A stretch of DNA of 64,000 bases. Origin: an uncultured bacterium (GTDB lineage Bacteria; Planctomycetota; UBA1135; GCA-002686595). The position numbers were made by a program, and so were the translations under genes. The stretch spans positions 451,308 through 515,307 of the forward strand of contig CALJGV010000010.1 in NCBI GenBank assembly GCA_938075305.1. Direction: 5' to 3'. Positions within the stretch are counted from its first letter, which is position 1, and each line of letters begins with the position of its first letter. Below, in pieces: positions 42,288-51,331 of this stretch. The notes below the pieces were generated by a model that saw only the letters and a program-made list of their open reading frames with translations, was not told the origin of the DNA and did not search any database.

Positions 42288-43880
42288 ATGCTCCGACTCG
42301 CCCCCCTCGCCCTCGCCGCCATCCTGGGCCTCTGCCAGACCACGCTGGCCGCTCCCCGGACCCCAGCCCACCCCGGACCGGCGGCGCCTGGCCTCGCCGC
42401 CCAGGACGAGGAGATCGTGAAGGAGTTCAAGAAGTACTTCCGCAAGTACAAGGACCCCGACGCCCGCATCGAGGCCGTTCTCGCGCTCCTCGGCGCCGAG
42501 ACCCCAGGAGTGGTCGACGCCCTGGTTCCCGTGCTGGGGGACAAGGACCCCGAGGTGGGCCGCGCGGCCGCGCGGGTGCTGGCGAGCTTCGAGACCCGGC
42601 CCCCGGTGGACGCCCTGATCGCCCGCCTCGAGAAGGAGAAGAAGGAGCCCGTCCGCCTGGGCCTCCTGGAGGCCATGCGGTCGGGCAAGTACACGGCGCT
42701 CGGCGAGCCCGTCGTGCTGGCGCTGGAGGACAAGGGGTGGGCCGTGCGGCGCATGGCGGTGCTCGCCCTCGCGGCCGGGGGCGACCCCGCCGTGGTGCCC
42801 GTGATCGCTCCCTTGGGTGGTGACGAGGAGCCGGCGGTCCGCTGCGCGGTGCTGGACTCCCTCGCCGCGCTCGGGGCGGACGGCGCCGCGGTGCTCGGGG
42901 CGGCGCTCATCGCCGACGAGACCTGGCAGGTGCGCGCCTCGGCCATCGCGGCCCTCGGCAAGGTCCGCCGCACCTCGTCCATCCCGATCCTGATCGAGCG
43001 CTACAAGGTCGAGGAGGGGCGACTGCAGGTGGACGCCGTGGACTCGCTGACCAAGCTGACCGGCAAGGCCTACGGCATGCGGATCGAGCTGTGGGACCGC
43101 TTCTGGAACAGCTACGGGGACAGCTACGAGATCCCCTCCGACGAGGAGATGCAGAAGCTGGCGGAGGCGCGGGCGAAGGCCAACGAGAAGTACAGCATCA
43201 AGAACGCCTCCAACTTCGTCGGCGTCGAGACCCCCAGTCGCTCGATCCTGTTCGTGATCGACGTGTCCGGCTCCATGGAGGACCTCGTCGTGGACCGCGA
43301 ACAGTTCCAGGACGGCGACTATCCGTCCTGGGCCCGCATGGACATCGTGAAGACCGAGCTGGCGCGGACGATCGAGGGGCTGGAGTCCTACGTGAAGTTC
43401 GGGATCATCAGCTTCGCGACGGATACCAAGCGCTGGAAGAAGAAGCTCGTGCCTGCCAACGTGGTCAACAAGTCCAGCGCGCTGGACTTCGTCAAGAAGC
43501 TCGAGCCCCTCGGCGGCAACAGCAAGATCGACCTGCCCCTCATTGGGCTCGGGGCCGGGCCGGACCTCTCGGCGGGCAAGACGAACACCTATGGCGCCCT
43601 GGCGCAGGCGCTCGGGATCGAGGACGAGAAGTCGCGGGCCCCCAAGTCCGGCTCGAAGGAGCAGTACGCCGTCGAGGTGGACACCGTCTTCTTCCTCTCC
43701 GACGGCAGGCCCACCTTCGGCAAGTACATCGAGACGCGCGAGATCCTGGATCGGATCACCGAGGGCAACCTCCTGCGCAAGGTCGTCCTCCACACGATCG
43801 CCATCGGGAACTTCGACAAGGGCTTCATGAGGAGCCTCGCCGTGAAGAACGGTGGGGTCTTCGTGGACCTCGGGAAGTAG
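42288..43880 (+). CDS. Secreted HEAT-repeat protein with von Willebrand A domain
   Basis: The 530-residue protein has a signal peptide (LALAAILGLCQTTLAA). HEAT-like repeats to about residue 270 follow (DPEVGRAAARVLASF, KGWAVRRMAVLALAAG, WQVRASAIAALGKV). The C-terminal VWA domain has a complete MIDAS: DVSGSM (Asp325, Ser327, Ser329), a Thr in the central loop and Asp472 in FLSDGRPTFGK. It is likely a periplasmic or surface adhesion or assembly protein that binds partners through a metal ion. It follows the large acidic protein gene on the same strand, after a strong stem-loop, so it is probably a separate transcript; TAAGCT at 42240-42245 is a possible -10. Confidence 0.83.
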   Translation: MLRLAPLALAAILGLCQTTLAAPRTPAHPGPAAPGLAAQDEEIVKEFKKYFRKYKDPDARIEAVLALLGAETPGVVDALVPVLGDKDPEVGRAAARVLASFETRPPVDALIARLEKEKKEPVRLGLLEAMRSGKYTALGEPVVLALEDKGWAVRRMAVLALAAGGDPAVVPVIAPLGGDEEPAVRCAVLDSLAALGADGAAVLGAALIADETWQVRASAIAALGKVRRTSSIPILIERYKVEEGRLQVDAVDSLTKLTGKAYGMRIELWDRFWNSYGDSYEIPSDEEMQKLAEARAKANEKYSIKNASNFVGVETPSRSILFVIDVSGSMEDLVVDREQFQDGDYPSWARMDIVKTELARTIEGLESYVKFGIISFATDTKRWKKKLVPANVVNKSSALDFVKKLEPLGGNSKIDLPLIGLGAGPDLSAGKTNTYGALAQALGIEDEKSRAPKSGSKEQYAVEVDTVFFLSDGRPTFGKYIETREILDRITEGNLLRKVVLHTIAIGNFDKGFMRSLAVKNGGVFVDLGK

Positions 43881-43929
43881 GGTTCTGAGCCATCCTGCGC
43901 CCCCTGGGAGACGTGCGGGCTTCCGGAGG

Positions 43930-43958
43930 TTGACCTCCCGCCCCGTCGTCCCTACATT
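43930..43958 (+). promoter_or_regulatory. Sigma-70 promoter of tRNA-Pro
   Basis: TTGACC (43930-43935) is followed after exactly 17 bases by TACATT (43953-43958), which ends 11 bases before the tRNA. This is the best consensus promoter in the window. Confidence 0.8.
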
Positions 43959-43969
43959 CCTCGCCCAGT

Positions 43970-44046
<77 letters not shown>

Positions 44047-44620
44047 CCCCTCCTCCTCGGGTGGTCCTCCTGACCCCCTCGTGAGGCCCTGATGGGTATG
44101 GCGGCCCAAGCGGCGACGTGGGGACGCCCTGGTCAGGGCCAGATTGGGACTCCCGATGCAGGGGAACTCTCGTTGCAGGGGATTTGAGCCCTGGGGACAC
44201 GGGATCCATGGGTCCCTTCAGACCTGCCTCCATCGAGCGCTCCGGGCCGTGGTCGTCGATTCAGGCCATTCCGGGGCAGTCGAGCGGTGGTCCATGGGGG
44301 CCGACGCTTGCATTGCCCGGGGCGTGGACCCAGACTCTGGGTGTGGCGCGAGGCCCCAGGGGTCAGCGCCGAGGTCCCAGATAGGCCTGGCCGGCGCTCG
44401 CCGTCCCGCCTGAGGGAGACCGCTGCCCCCACGCGGGGAGACCTGTCGAGCGAGACGTGGATCGTCCCCCGTTCGGCCGCACCCCGCGCCCAGAGGCTCT
44501 GCCTCGACCCGCGCCAGCCTTCTCGCTGGCTGATCCTCCGCCGCGCGCGGCCCAGCTGCGCCGGCCCCGGACGGCACCACGCCCTCCGGCTCGACTCGCG
44601 TCTCTCCGAGACCCATTCAC
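44047..44620 (+). other. 574-base gene-free region; C-rich rho leader
   Basis: No frame here has plausible coding character. The right 200 bases are strikingly C-rich: the last 100 contain about 48 C against 27 G. Such C-over-G tracts are what Rho binds, so this could be an autoregulatory leader. The left half carries short imperfect repeats (GCAGGGGA at about 44157 and 44175; TCCATGGG at about 44207 and 44291). No tmRNA, RNase P or SRP signature is seen. Confidence 0.4.
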
Positions 44621-46417
44621 GTGACATCGAAAGACTCCACCAGCGCCGACGGAACCCTCCCGTTCGGGGCCATCTCCGACGGGGAAGGAAAGCCCCGCAA
44701 GAAGAAGGTCACGCGCAAGAAGAAGGCCGTGCGGAAGGCCGCCCCGGCGGACGAGGCTCCGGACGGTGACGACGCCGCGGCACCCGCGAGGAAGAAGCGC
44801 GCGTCCCGCAAGGCGCCGGCCCGTGAGGCCGACTCGCCCGAGGCGGATCCCGCGAGGGACCCGGCGGACTCCGCCGAGGCCGCCTCGGGGGATGGTGAAG
44901 GCCGCAAGCGCCGGACTCGACGGGGGCGCCGCCGCCGCGGAGAGGACGAGGGCAGCGGGGACGCCAACGCGGGCGCTGAGTCCCGGAGCGAGGGCGACTC
45001 TGGCGGCGAGCGCGGGGAGTCCCTTGGGGGAGAGGACCGCGGCGATGGCCAGGACGAACGGCCCGGCCGGCGGCGCCGCCGCCGTCGACGCGGCAAGAAG
45101 AACTCCGATGGGGAGGGCGAAGGCCGCCCCCGCGAGGACGGCGAGGCGGCCGAGTCGGCCCCGGCTGCGGACGGGGAAGAGGGAGGCGGCCGATCACGCC
45201 GTCGCCGTCGCAACCGGAGCAAGAACAAGGGCCGCCAGCGGGACGGCGAGGGTGAGGGTGAAGGTGAGGGTCGCCCCGAAGGTGGCGGCGACACCGAAGC
45301 GGCGCCGACCACTGGCTCCGGGATGTTCATCCTCGACAAGGGCAACGTATCGGTGCTCCGCCAGAAGGAGGCCGGCTACCAGTCCTCCAAGAAGGACATC
45401 TACGTCTCCAAGAAGCTCGTACAGAAGCACAAGCTGCGGGACGGGATGATGATCACCGGGCCCGTGCGGCGCGGCTACAAGCACAAGCTCGAGCTGGACG
45501 TCGTCGAGGAGGTCGACGGCCACCCGCCCCAGTATTGGGCGAAGAAGCCGACCTTCCAGAACCTCACCAGCGTGGACCCTGACTTCCACTACGCGGTGGG
45601 GGACGTGACCGACAACGTCTCCATGCGGGTGGTCGACCTGATCTCCCCGATCGGGCGCGGTCAGCGCGGCCTCCTGGTCGCGCCACCCAGGACGGGTAAG
45701 ACCACGATCATGCGGGAGTTCGCGGCGGGCATCGAGAAGGGCTACCCCGACGTGCACCTCATGGTGCTGCTCATCGACGAGCGGCCCGAGGAGGCCACGG
45801 AGTGGCGCCGCAGCGTCGAGCACGGCGAGGTCTTCGTGTCCACGGCGGACGAGACCAGCAAGCACCACATCCAGGTGGCGGAGATCGTCTGGAAGCGCGC
45901 CATGCGCATGGTGGAGATGGGGGAGGACGTGATCCTCCTCCTGGACTCGATCACGCGCCTCGCGCGCGCCTACAACAACAACGCCGGGCCCGGGAAGACC
46001 ATGTCCGGCGGCCTGGATAGCCGGGCGATGGAGAGGCCCCGGAAGATCTTCGGGTCGGCGCGGAACACCGTCGAGGCGGGCAGCCTGACGATCCTCGGCA
46101 CCACCCTGGTGGAGACGGGCAGCCGCCTGGACCAGCTGGTCTTCGAGGAGTTCAAGGGCACCGGCAACATGGAGCTCATGCTCAACCGCAAGCTCTCGGA
46201 CCGCCGGATCTTCCCGGCCATCGACATCGAGAAGTCGGGCACCCGGAAGGAGGAGAAGCTGGTGGGCATGAAGCGCCTGAAGCAGATCCACATCCTGCGC
46301 CGCGTGCTCGCTCGCATGCACTTCGCCGAGGCCGCGGAGCTCCTGATCTCCAGGCTCATGGACGTCGAGAAGACCACGGACTTCCTCGACCGATTTACCG
46401 TCGACCCCGAGGCTTGA
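44621..46417 (+). CDS. rho: Transcription termination factor Rho
   Basis: The 598-residue protein has a roughly 230-residue N-terminal extension of alternating Lys/Arg and Asp/Glu/Gly stretches. The Rho core follows. The RNA-binding OB-fold begins near GMFILDKGNVSVLRQKEAGY. The ATPase core has LLVAPPRTGKTTIMREFA (Walker A), HLMVLLIDERPEEATEW, DVILLLDSITRLARAYN (Walker B) and the GGLDSRAMERPRKIFGSARN loop. Rho is an RNA helicase that ends transcription at untranslated C-rich RNA. Disordered extensions of this kind are known in Actinobacteria and other groups and add RNA affinity. The start is GTG 44621 after a C-rich leader that may mediate self-control. Confidence 0.95.
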   Translation: MTSKDSTSADGTLPFGAISDGEGKPRKKKVTRKKKAVRKAAPADEAPDGDDAAAPARKKRASRKAPAREADSPEADPARDPADSAEAASGDGEGRKRRTRRGRRRRGEDEGSGDANAGAESRSEGDSGGERGESLGGEDRGDGQDERPGRRRRRRRRGKKNSDGEGEGRPREDGEAAESAPAADGEEGGGRSRRRRRNRSKNKGRQRDGEGEGEGEGRPEGGGDTEAAPTTGSGMFILDKGNVSVLRQKEAGYQSSKKDIYVSKKLVQKHKLRDGMMITGPVRRGYKHKLELDVVEEVDGHPPQYWAKKPTFQNLTSVDPDFHYAVGDVTDNVSMRVVDLISPIGRGQRGLLVAPPRTGKTTIMREFAAGIEKGYPDVHLMVLLIDERPEEATEWRRSVEHGEVFVSTADETSKHHIQVAEIVWKRAMRMVEMGEDVILLLDSITRLARAYNNNAGPGKTMSGGLDSRAMERPRKIFGSARNTVEAGSLTILGTTLVETGSRLDQLVFEEFKGTGNMELMLNRKLSDRRIFPAIDIEKSGTRKEEKLVGMKRLKQIHILRRVLARMHFAEAAELLISRLMDVEKTTDFLDRFTVDPEA

Positions 46418-46498
46418 AGCGGTAGTGAGTAGCGAGAGAGCCGGGCGTCCTCGGGCGCCGGGCGAAGGACCAGGCGCGGTCCCTCCACCCCGTCGACC

Positions 46499-47548
46499 AT
46501 GACCACAGATCCGACCTCCACCGAGCCCGCGCCCCCGCGCGAGGCCGCCCCGGCTTCACCAGGAGCGTCGGAGCCGTCCATGATCGTGGCGGAGGGACTC
46601 TCCAAGTCCTTCGGCCCGGTCCACGCGGTGCGTGGGGTGTCGTTCTCCGTGGCACGGGGGGAGCTCGTGGGGTTTCTCGGCCCCAACGGCGCGGGCAAGT
46701 CCACGACCATGAAGATGCTCACGGGGTCGCTCCTGCCCGACGGCGGGCGCGCCTCCATCGCCGGCGTGCCCCTGGATGGCCGCTCCCTGGGGGCGCGCGC
46801 CGCGGTGGGCTACCTGCCCGAGCACACGCCCCTCTACCGCGAGATGCGGGTGCGCCCCTATCTGGAGTTCATCGGTGAGGTCCACGGCATGGGCGGCCGC
46901 GCGCGCCGGGACGCCCTGGAGCGCGTGATCGCCTCCTGCGATCTCGACGGCTACGTGGGCCGCCGCATCCACACCCTCTCCAAGGGCTACCGCCAGCGCG
47001 TCGGGCTCGCCCAGGCGCTCTTCACGGACCCTGACGTGCTCGTGCTCGACGAGCCCACCAGCGGCCTCGACCCCGCGGAGATCGTCCGCATCCGTGACCT
47101 GGTGGTGGAGCTCGCGCGCTCCAAGACGATCCTGCTCTCCACCCACGTGCTCCCCGAGGTGGAGGAGGTCTGCCGGCGCGTGCTCATCATCGCCGGCGGC
47201 CAGCTGGTGGCCGACGGCCCGCTGCACGAGCTGGCCGAGGACTCCGCGGACGCGATCGTGGTGGCGGTGGACGCCGGCTCCACGCCGCCCGACGAGGTGG
47301 CGACCTCCATCGCCGCCTGTGACGGGGCGGCCGACGCCCGGGGCGCCTTCGACGGCGCCAGGGTCCGGGTCCACGTGACCCTCGCGCCGGGCGCCGACCG
47401 CTACGCCCTGGCGGACGCCCTGGCCCGCGCGGTCCACGGGGCCGGCTGGTCTCTTCATGAGCTCCGGCACGAGGTCCCGACCCTGGAGCGGGTCTTCCTC
47501 GAGCGCACGCGCCAGCTGGCGGCGGGCGGGGAGGCGCGGCCCTCATGA
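46499..47548 (+). CDS. ABC transporter ATP-binding protein (GldA/NatA-like)
   Basis: The 349-residue protein has a 25-residue Pro/Ala-rich lead, then a complete ABC domain. Walker A is FLGPNGAGKSTTMKML, the Q-loop region is YLPEHTPLYREM, the signature is TLSKGYRQRVGLAQAL, Walker B is VLVLDEPTSGLDPAE, and the switch is LLSTHVLPEVEEV. The signature is LSKGY rather than LSGGQ, as in GldA-type ATPases. The C-terminal 100 residues form a regulatory domain. It drives the permease whose ATG overlaps its stop by four bases. Together with the next genes it forms the cassette also known from gliding Bacteroidetes, here probably exporting or organising an envelope component. Confidence 0.87.
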   Translation: MTTDPTSTEPAPPREAAPASPGASEPSMIVAEGLSKSFGPVHAVRGVSFSVARGELVGFLGPNGAGKSTTMKMLTGSLLPDGGRASIAGVPLDGRSLGARAAVGYLPEHTPLYREMRVRPYLEFIGEVHGMGGRARRDALERVIASCDLDGYVGRRIHTLSKGYRQRVGLAQALFTDPDVLVLDEPTSGLDPAEIVRIRDLVVELARSKTILLSTHVLPEVEEVCRRVLIIAGGQLVADGPLHELAEDSADAIVVAVDAGSTPPDEVATSIAACDGAADARGAFDGARVRVHVTLAPGADRYALADALARAVHGAGWSLHELRHEVPTLERVFLERTRQLAAGGEARPS

Positions 47549-48315
47549 GCGCCCGATCCCGCGCCTTCGCCGGCGTGCTGCCCTTCGCGCGCCGCGAGCT
47601 ACGCAGCGCCTTCGAGTCCCCGGTGGCGTACGTGGCCATCGGCCTCTTCGTGCTGGTGCTCCCCGCGCTCTTCTTCTTCCTCGGGTACCCGGTGGGGCGC
47701 ACGCCGCTCCCCGGTCTGTGGGAAGGCGGCCAGGCCAGCCTGATCGTGCTCTTCCACTGGCTGCCGCTGCTGCTCGCCCTCGTGGTACCAGCCCTCAGCA
47801 TGGGGGCCTGGGCCGAGGAGCGACGGGCCGGGACCGAGGAGCTGCTCCTCACCTACCCCGTCCGCACGGGCGCCGTGGTGCTCGGCAAGTTCCTCGCCAC
47901 CTGGACCCTGACCATGCTCATGGTCAGCCTGGCGGTGCTCTCGGCCGCGGTGACCGTCGGGTTCCTCGGGGACCTGGACTGGAACACGGTGATCGCGGGC
48001 CTGATCGGCGCCGCCTGGCTGTGCGCGGGTTACGCCTCCGTGGCCCTGTTCCTGTCCGCGGTGAGCTCGGAGCAGCTCGTGGCGTTCCTCCTGGGCGCCC
48101 TGGCCCTCGGCCTCCTGTGGGCCCTGCCGCTCCTGGTGCGGGTGCTCCCCGGCGGGGCCGCCGGCGCCCTCGAGGCGGCCAGCCCCACCACCCACTTCCT
48201 GGGGAGCGCCGCCCGCGGCGTGCTCGACCTCTCGGACCTCGTCTACTTCGTGCTGCTCACGGCCCTCGGGCTCGTGGCCAACACCCTGGCCGTGGAGCGA
48301 CGCCGATGGAGATGA
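47545..48315 (+). CDS. ABC-2 type permease (GldF-like)
   Basis: The 256-residue protein has six hydrophobic segments and opens with FARRELRSAFESPVAYVAIGLF, the typical first helix of GldF-like permeases. AWAEERRAGTEELLLTYPVRTGAVVLGKFLATW follows, the coupling region shared by this family. It forms the membrane channel for the upstream ATPase. It overlaps the ATPase gene by four bases (ATGA) and the next gene by ten, so the three are one translational unit. The transported substrate is unknown. Confidence 0.87.
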   Translation: MSARSRAFAGVLPFARRELRSAFESPVAYVAIGLFVLVLPALFFFLGYPVGRTPLPGLWEGGQASLIVLFHWLPLLLALVVPALSMGAWAEERRAGTEELLLTYPVRTGAVVLGKFLATWTLTMLMVSLAVLSAAVTVGFLGDLDWNTVIAGLIGAAWLCAGYASVALFLSAVSSEQLVAFLLGALALGLLWALPLLVRVLPGGAAGALEAASPTTHFLGSAARGVLDLSDLVYFVLLTALGLVANTLAVERRRWR

Positions 48316-50156
48316 AGCCCCGAACGCCCGCCCCCCTGGCCCACCCCGGCCGGCGGGTCCTGCGGTTCAACGCGGCCCTGACCCTGGGGCTCCTGCTGCT
48401 GATCGCGGTCCTGGGGAACGTCCTCGCGTCCCGCCACCTCGGCCAGCGCGTGGACCTCAGCGCGGACCAGCTGAACGCCATCTCCGACGCCACGCGCCGC
48501 GTGGTGGACCGGGTGGAGGACCGCCTCACGGTGCGGCTCTTCGCCAATCAGGAGGTGGAGGACGGGCGCCTCGCCCTTCGGGGCGCTCGCATCCGCGCGC
48601 AGCTGGAGGAGATCCTCGGCCTGCGCCCCGAGATCTTCGACTTCCAGGTGCTCGACCCCTCCCGCTCGTCGGAGGCGCGGCGCCAGGCCCGCGAGTCCCG
48701 GCTGCAGCCCCAGCGTGCGGGCCGGGGCGGGCTCGGACAGGGGGGCGAAGAGGAGGTTTGGCTCGGGCTCGTGCTCGGCTACCGCGGCCGCACCGAGGTC
48801 ATCTCGACGCCGGAACCCTGGCGCTTCGAGGTGCAGGTGGCCAGCGCCATGCACGCGCTCCTGAGCGACCGGAAGATCGGCATCGGGTGGATCGGCGAGC
48901 CCTTCGAGGTGGCGCCGGACTCGGAGAACGCGGCGCTCGAGCGCTGGGAGTCGACCTTCAGCGTGATCCGGGGGGCCCTCAGCCGCCGGGCTCGCATCGC
49001 CCAGCTCCCCGGCCTCGCCACGGGTAACCCCGTGCCCGACGACGTGGACGTGATCTTCATGGTCCGGCCCGGCGCGCTGCACGAGCGCGAGGTCTACGCC
49101 ATCGATCAGTTCGTCCAGCGCGGCGGCCGGCTGGTGGTCTGCCTCGACGACCCCGACTACAACCTCGCCTACCCCCGGGCGGACGTGGCCCCCGAGGACT
49201 TCCAGGGCTCGCCCCTGGCCGAGCTCCTGGGCTCCTGGGGGATCCAGGTCGCCGCGAAGCACGTTTGGGACGACGCGTGGAAGACGGACCGGATCACCCT
49301 CACGGCCGTGGGCGGCCAGCTCCGCCAGGGCGTGATCAGCGATCCGCTGGTGATCACCGTGCCGCCCGAGGGGCTCGCCACGGACCTCCCTCCGACCCGG
49401 GGGCTGCCGGGCGTGGCGTTCGCCTGGGCGCACCCGCTGTTCCCCGAGGAGCTCGCGCCCACGCCCCCCGGCGTCCAGCGCACCGACCTCGCCTGGTCCT
49501 CCGAGGGGGCCTACCTCACCGACGTGGCGCCGCGGCTCACCACCGACCCGCGGGAGCTCCGAAGCCTGAGGGCAGCCCTGCGCAACGGACGCGCGGGGCG
49601 GCGCACCCTCGCCGCGGTCTTCAACGGTCTGTTCCCCTCGCCCTGGGCGGGGAAGGAGGCCCCCGCGCCCCTGGACCCCCTCGGCCTCGGCCGGGCGGAG
49701 GACGAGCCGGCGCCGCTCTCCGCGGTGAACACCTCCCAGGTGGTGGTGTTCGGCGACGCGGACTGGCTCCGGGATCCGCGGCCGGACGGGACCTTCGTCC
49801 AGGCCGGGGGCGGCGTGCTGGCCGTCAACCTCGTGGACTGGCTGACCCTCGATGAGGACCTCATCGGCCTGCGCTCCCGCGCGCCTCGCCTGCGGCCCCT
49901 GCGGGACTTCGTGGCGGAGGAGGAGGAGGCCCTGGGCCTCTTCGAGGAGGACGTGTACCCCACGGAGGCGGAGCGCATCGAGGCCAGCCGCAAGGGGGAC
50001 CTCGCCCGCCGCCGCGCCCGCCGCCAGCAGTGGCTCACCATGCTCGCGCCGGCCCTCTCGGCGCTGGTGATCGTGGCCCTGTTCGGTGCGCTCTGGAACG
50101 GTCTCGCTCGCCGCCGGGCGGAGCCCGCGGGTGAGTCCGGAGGTGAACGTTCATGA
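48306..50156 (+). CDS. GldG-like ABC-associated membrane protein
   Basis: The 616-residue protein starts at ATG 48306. It has an N-terminal membrane helix (AALTLGLLLLIAVLGNVLA), a large extracytoplasmic domain with RVDLSADQLNAISDATRRVV and VTVRLFANQ-like strands, IGIGWIGEP, DVDVIFMVRPGALHEREVYAIDQFVQRGGRL (split here for length), and VVFGDADWLRD. A C-terminal membrane helix (MLAPALSALVIVALFGALW) closes it. This matches the GldG family of ABC-type transport auxiliary proteins. It lies between the permease and the DUF4340 gene with overlaps on both sides, so all four proteins are probably one complex in the inner membrane. Confidence 0.82.
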   Translation: MEMKPRTPAPLAHPGRRVLRFNAALTLGLLLLIAVLGNVLASRHLGQRVDLSADQLNAISDATRRVVDRVEDRLTVRLFANQEVEDGRLALRGARIRAQLEEILGLRPEIFDFQVLDPSRSSEARRQARESRLQPQRAGRGGLGQGGEEEVWLGLVLGYRGRTEVISTPEPWRFEVQVASAMHALLSDRKIGIGWIGEPFEVAPDSENAALERWESTFSVIRGALSRRARIAQLPGLATGNPVPDDVDVIFMVRPGALHEREVYAIDQFVQRGGRLVVCLDDPDYNLAYPRADVAPEDFQGSPLAELLGSWGIQVAAKHVWDDAWKTDRITLTAVGGQLRQGVISDPLVITVPPEGLATDLPPTRGLPGVAFAWAHPLFPEELAPTPPGVQRTDLAWSSEGAYLTDVAPRLTTDPRELRSLRAALRNGRAGRRTLAAVFNGLFPSPWAGKEAPAPLDPLGLGRAEDEPAPLSAVNTSQVVVFGDADWLRDPRPDGTFVQAGGGVLAVNLVDWLTLDEDLIGLRSRAPRLRPLRDFVAEEEEALGLFEEDVYPTEAERIEASRKGDLARRRARRQQWLTMLAPALSALVIVALFGALWNGLARRRAEPAGESGGERS

Positions 50157-51142
50157 GCGTGACCATCCTGCCCCTCAACCGCTGGCTCCTGCTCCTGGCC
50201 CTCGTCCTCGGCGCGGCCCTCGCAGCCCTCGAGGGGGGCGGCATCGAGGAGCGCGCGGTGGAGCCCCTGTTCCCCGGCTTCGACGGCGCCCGGGCCGTGG
50301 AGGTCGAGCTCAGCTCCCCCGTGGACGAGGCGCACCCCGCGGTGACCGTTCGCCGGCCCGACGCGGGAGGGCCGTGGGTCATCGAGCAGCTGTTCGGCGC
50401 CGCGGCGTCACCGGTGCTCCTGGACCTCTTCCTCTCCCGGGTGGGGGCCATGACCAACCTGGACCTGGTGAGCGAGGACCCCGGCCGCATCGCCGAGTAC
50501 GAGCTCGGCGAGGACGTGGCCACGCGGGTGGTGGTGCGGGGGGCCGCGGCCGCGCCCGAGGAGGGCGAGCCGGCCTCGGACGTCGCCCCGGTCACCATGG
50601 TGGACTTCTACGTGGCGACCGCGTCGCCGACGGCGGCGTTCGTTCGCCGGGCGGGCGAGGCCCAGGTGTTCCGCATTCCACGGCTCCGGGTGCCGCCGAC
50701 CCGCCCGTTCACCTGGTTCGGCCGCGCGTCCCTCGTGCCCTTCGAGAACGTCCAGGTGCGGCGGGTGGCCGCGGCCGGCGGCGCCATCGGCGGCGAGCGG
50801 GTGCTGGTCCAGACCATGGAGCGCTTCGGCAGCTTCAAGGGCGGGAGCGGCGCGGAGATCTCCAGCCAGCGGGCGCTGGATGTGCTCCAGCGGCTGCGGG
50901 CTCTGTTCCCCGTCGCGGTGGAAGGCAGCCGTCCCGCAGCGGACTTCCCCGGGGACGGCGCGGCCCTCGAGGTCACGGTGGAGCAGGTCACCGGCGGCGA
51001 GCTCCGGCTGGCCTTCTTCGAGGAGGAGCGGGACGGGACCAAGCGCTGGCTCGTCCGGCGCTCCACCGACCGCCTCGTGCTGGAGTGCGACCCCACGGTG
51101 ACCGGCGGCCTTGTGGAGGCGCTGCGGGCCCTTCCTGAATGA
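50153..51142 (+). CDS. DUF4340-domain membrane-anchored protein
   Basis: The 329-residue protein has an N-terminal membrane anchor (WLLLLALVLGAALAALEGG). A mainly beta periplasmic domain follows with FDGARAVEVELSS, PWVIEQLFGAAASP, RIAEYELGEDVATRVVV, AGEAQVFRIPR and a last ALEVTVEQVTGGELRLAFF strand. This is the DUF4340 layout, a family usually encoded right after GldG-like genes. It overlaps the previous gene by four bases (ATGA). I infer a periplasmic partner of the ABC complex. No enzyme motif is visible. Confidence 0.77.
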   Translation: MSVTILPLNRWLLLLALVLGAALAALEGGGIEERAVEPLFPGFDGARAVEVELSSPVDEAHPAVTVRRPDAGGPWVIEQLFGAAASPVLLDLFLSRVGAMTNLDLVSEDPGRIAEYELGEDVATRVVVRGAAAAPEEGEPASDVAPVTMVDFYVATASPTAAFVRRAGEAQVFRIPRLRVPPTRPFTWFGRASLVPFENVQVRRVAAAGGAIGGERVLVQTMERFGSFKGGSGAEISSQRALDVLQRLRALFPVAVEGSRPAADFPGDGAALEVTVEQVTGGELRLAFFEEERDGTKRWLVRRSTDRLVLECDPTVTGGLVEALRALPE

Positions 51143-51315
51143 CCCCGCCCCGGCGGGGATGAGGGGCGCGGCAGGGGAGCGCACCCCGGAAGACGGAGTC
51201 CCAGCACTCCGCGCAGGAGCCCCCGTGGGAAGCCAAGGGCCCTCCCTTCGGAGACCGGGGGCATGTCGGGGCCCGGATCTGGGCCCCTCGCGTGGTTCGG
51301 GGGGGCGGCGAGCGG

Positions 51316-51321
51316 TAACCT
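51316..51321 (+). promoter_or_regulatory. Candidate -10 hexamer for the 2-oxoglutarate dehydrogenase gene
   Basis: TAACCT ends 10 bases before ATG 51332, giving a leader of about four bases. A similar TAACCTCT is found at 60465 upstream of guaB. No clear -35 is seen. Confidence 0.38.
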
Positions 51322-51331
51322 CTCGTCCGAC

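Noticed and set aside
44133..44627. Minus-strand 164-codon frame opposite the rho leader
   Set aside because: Arg/Ser/Pro/Gly-rich shadow composition, no motif, and no fitting neighbour or start context.
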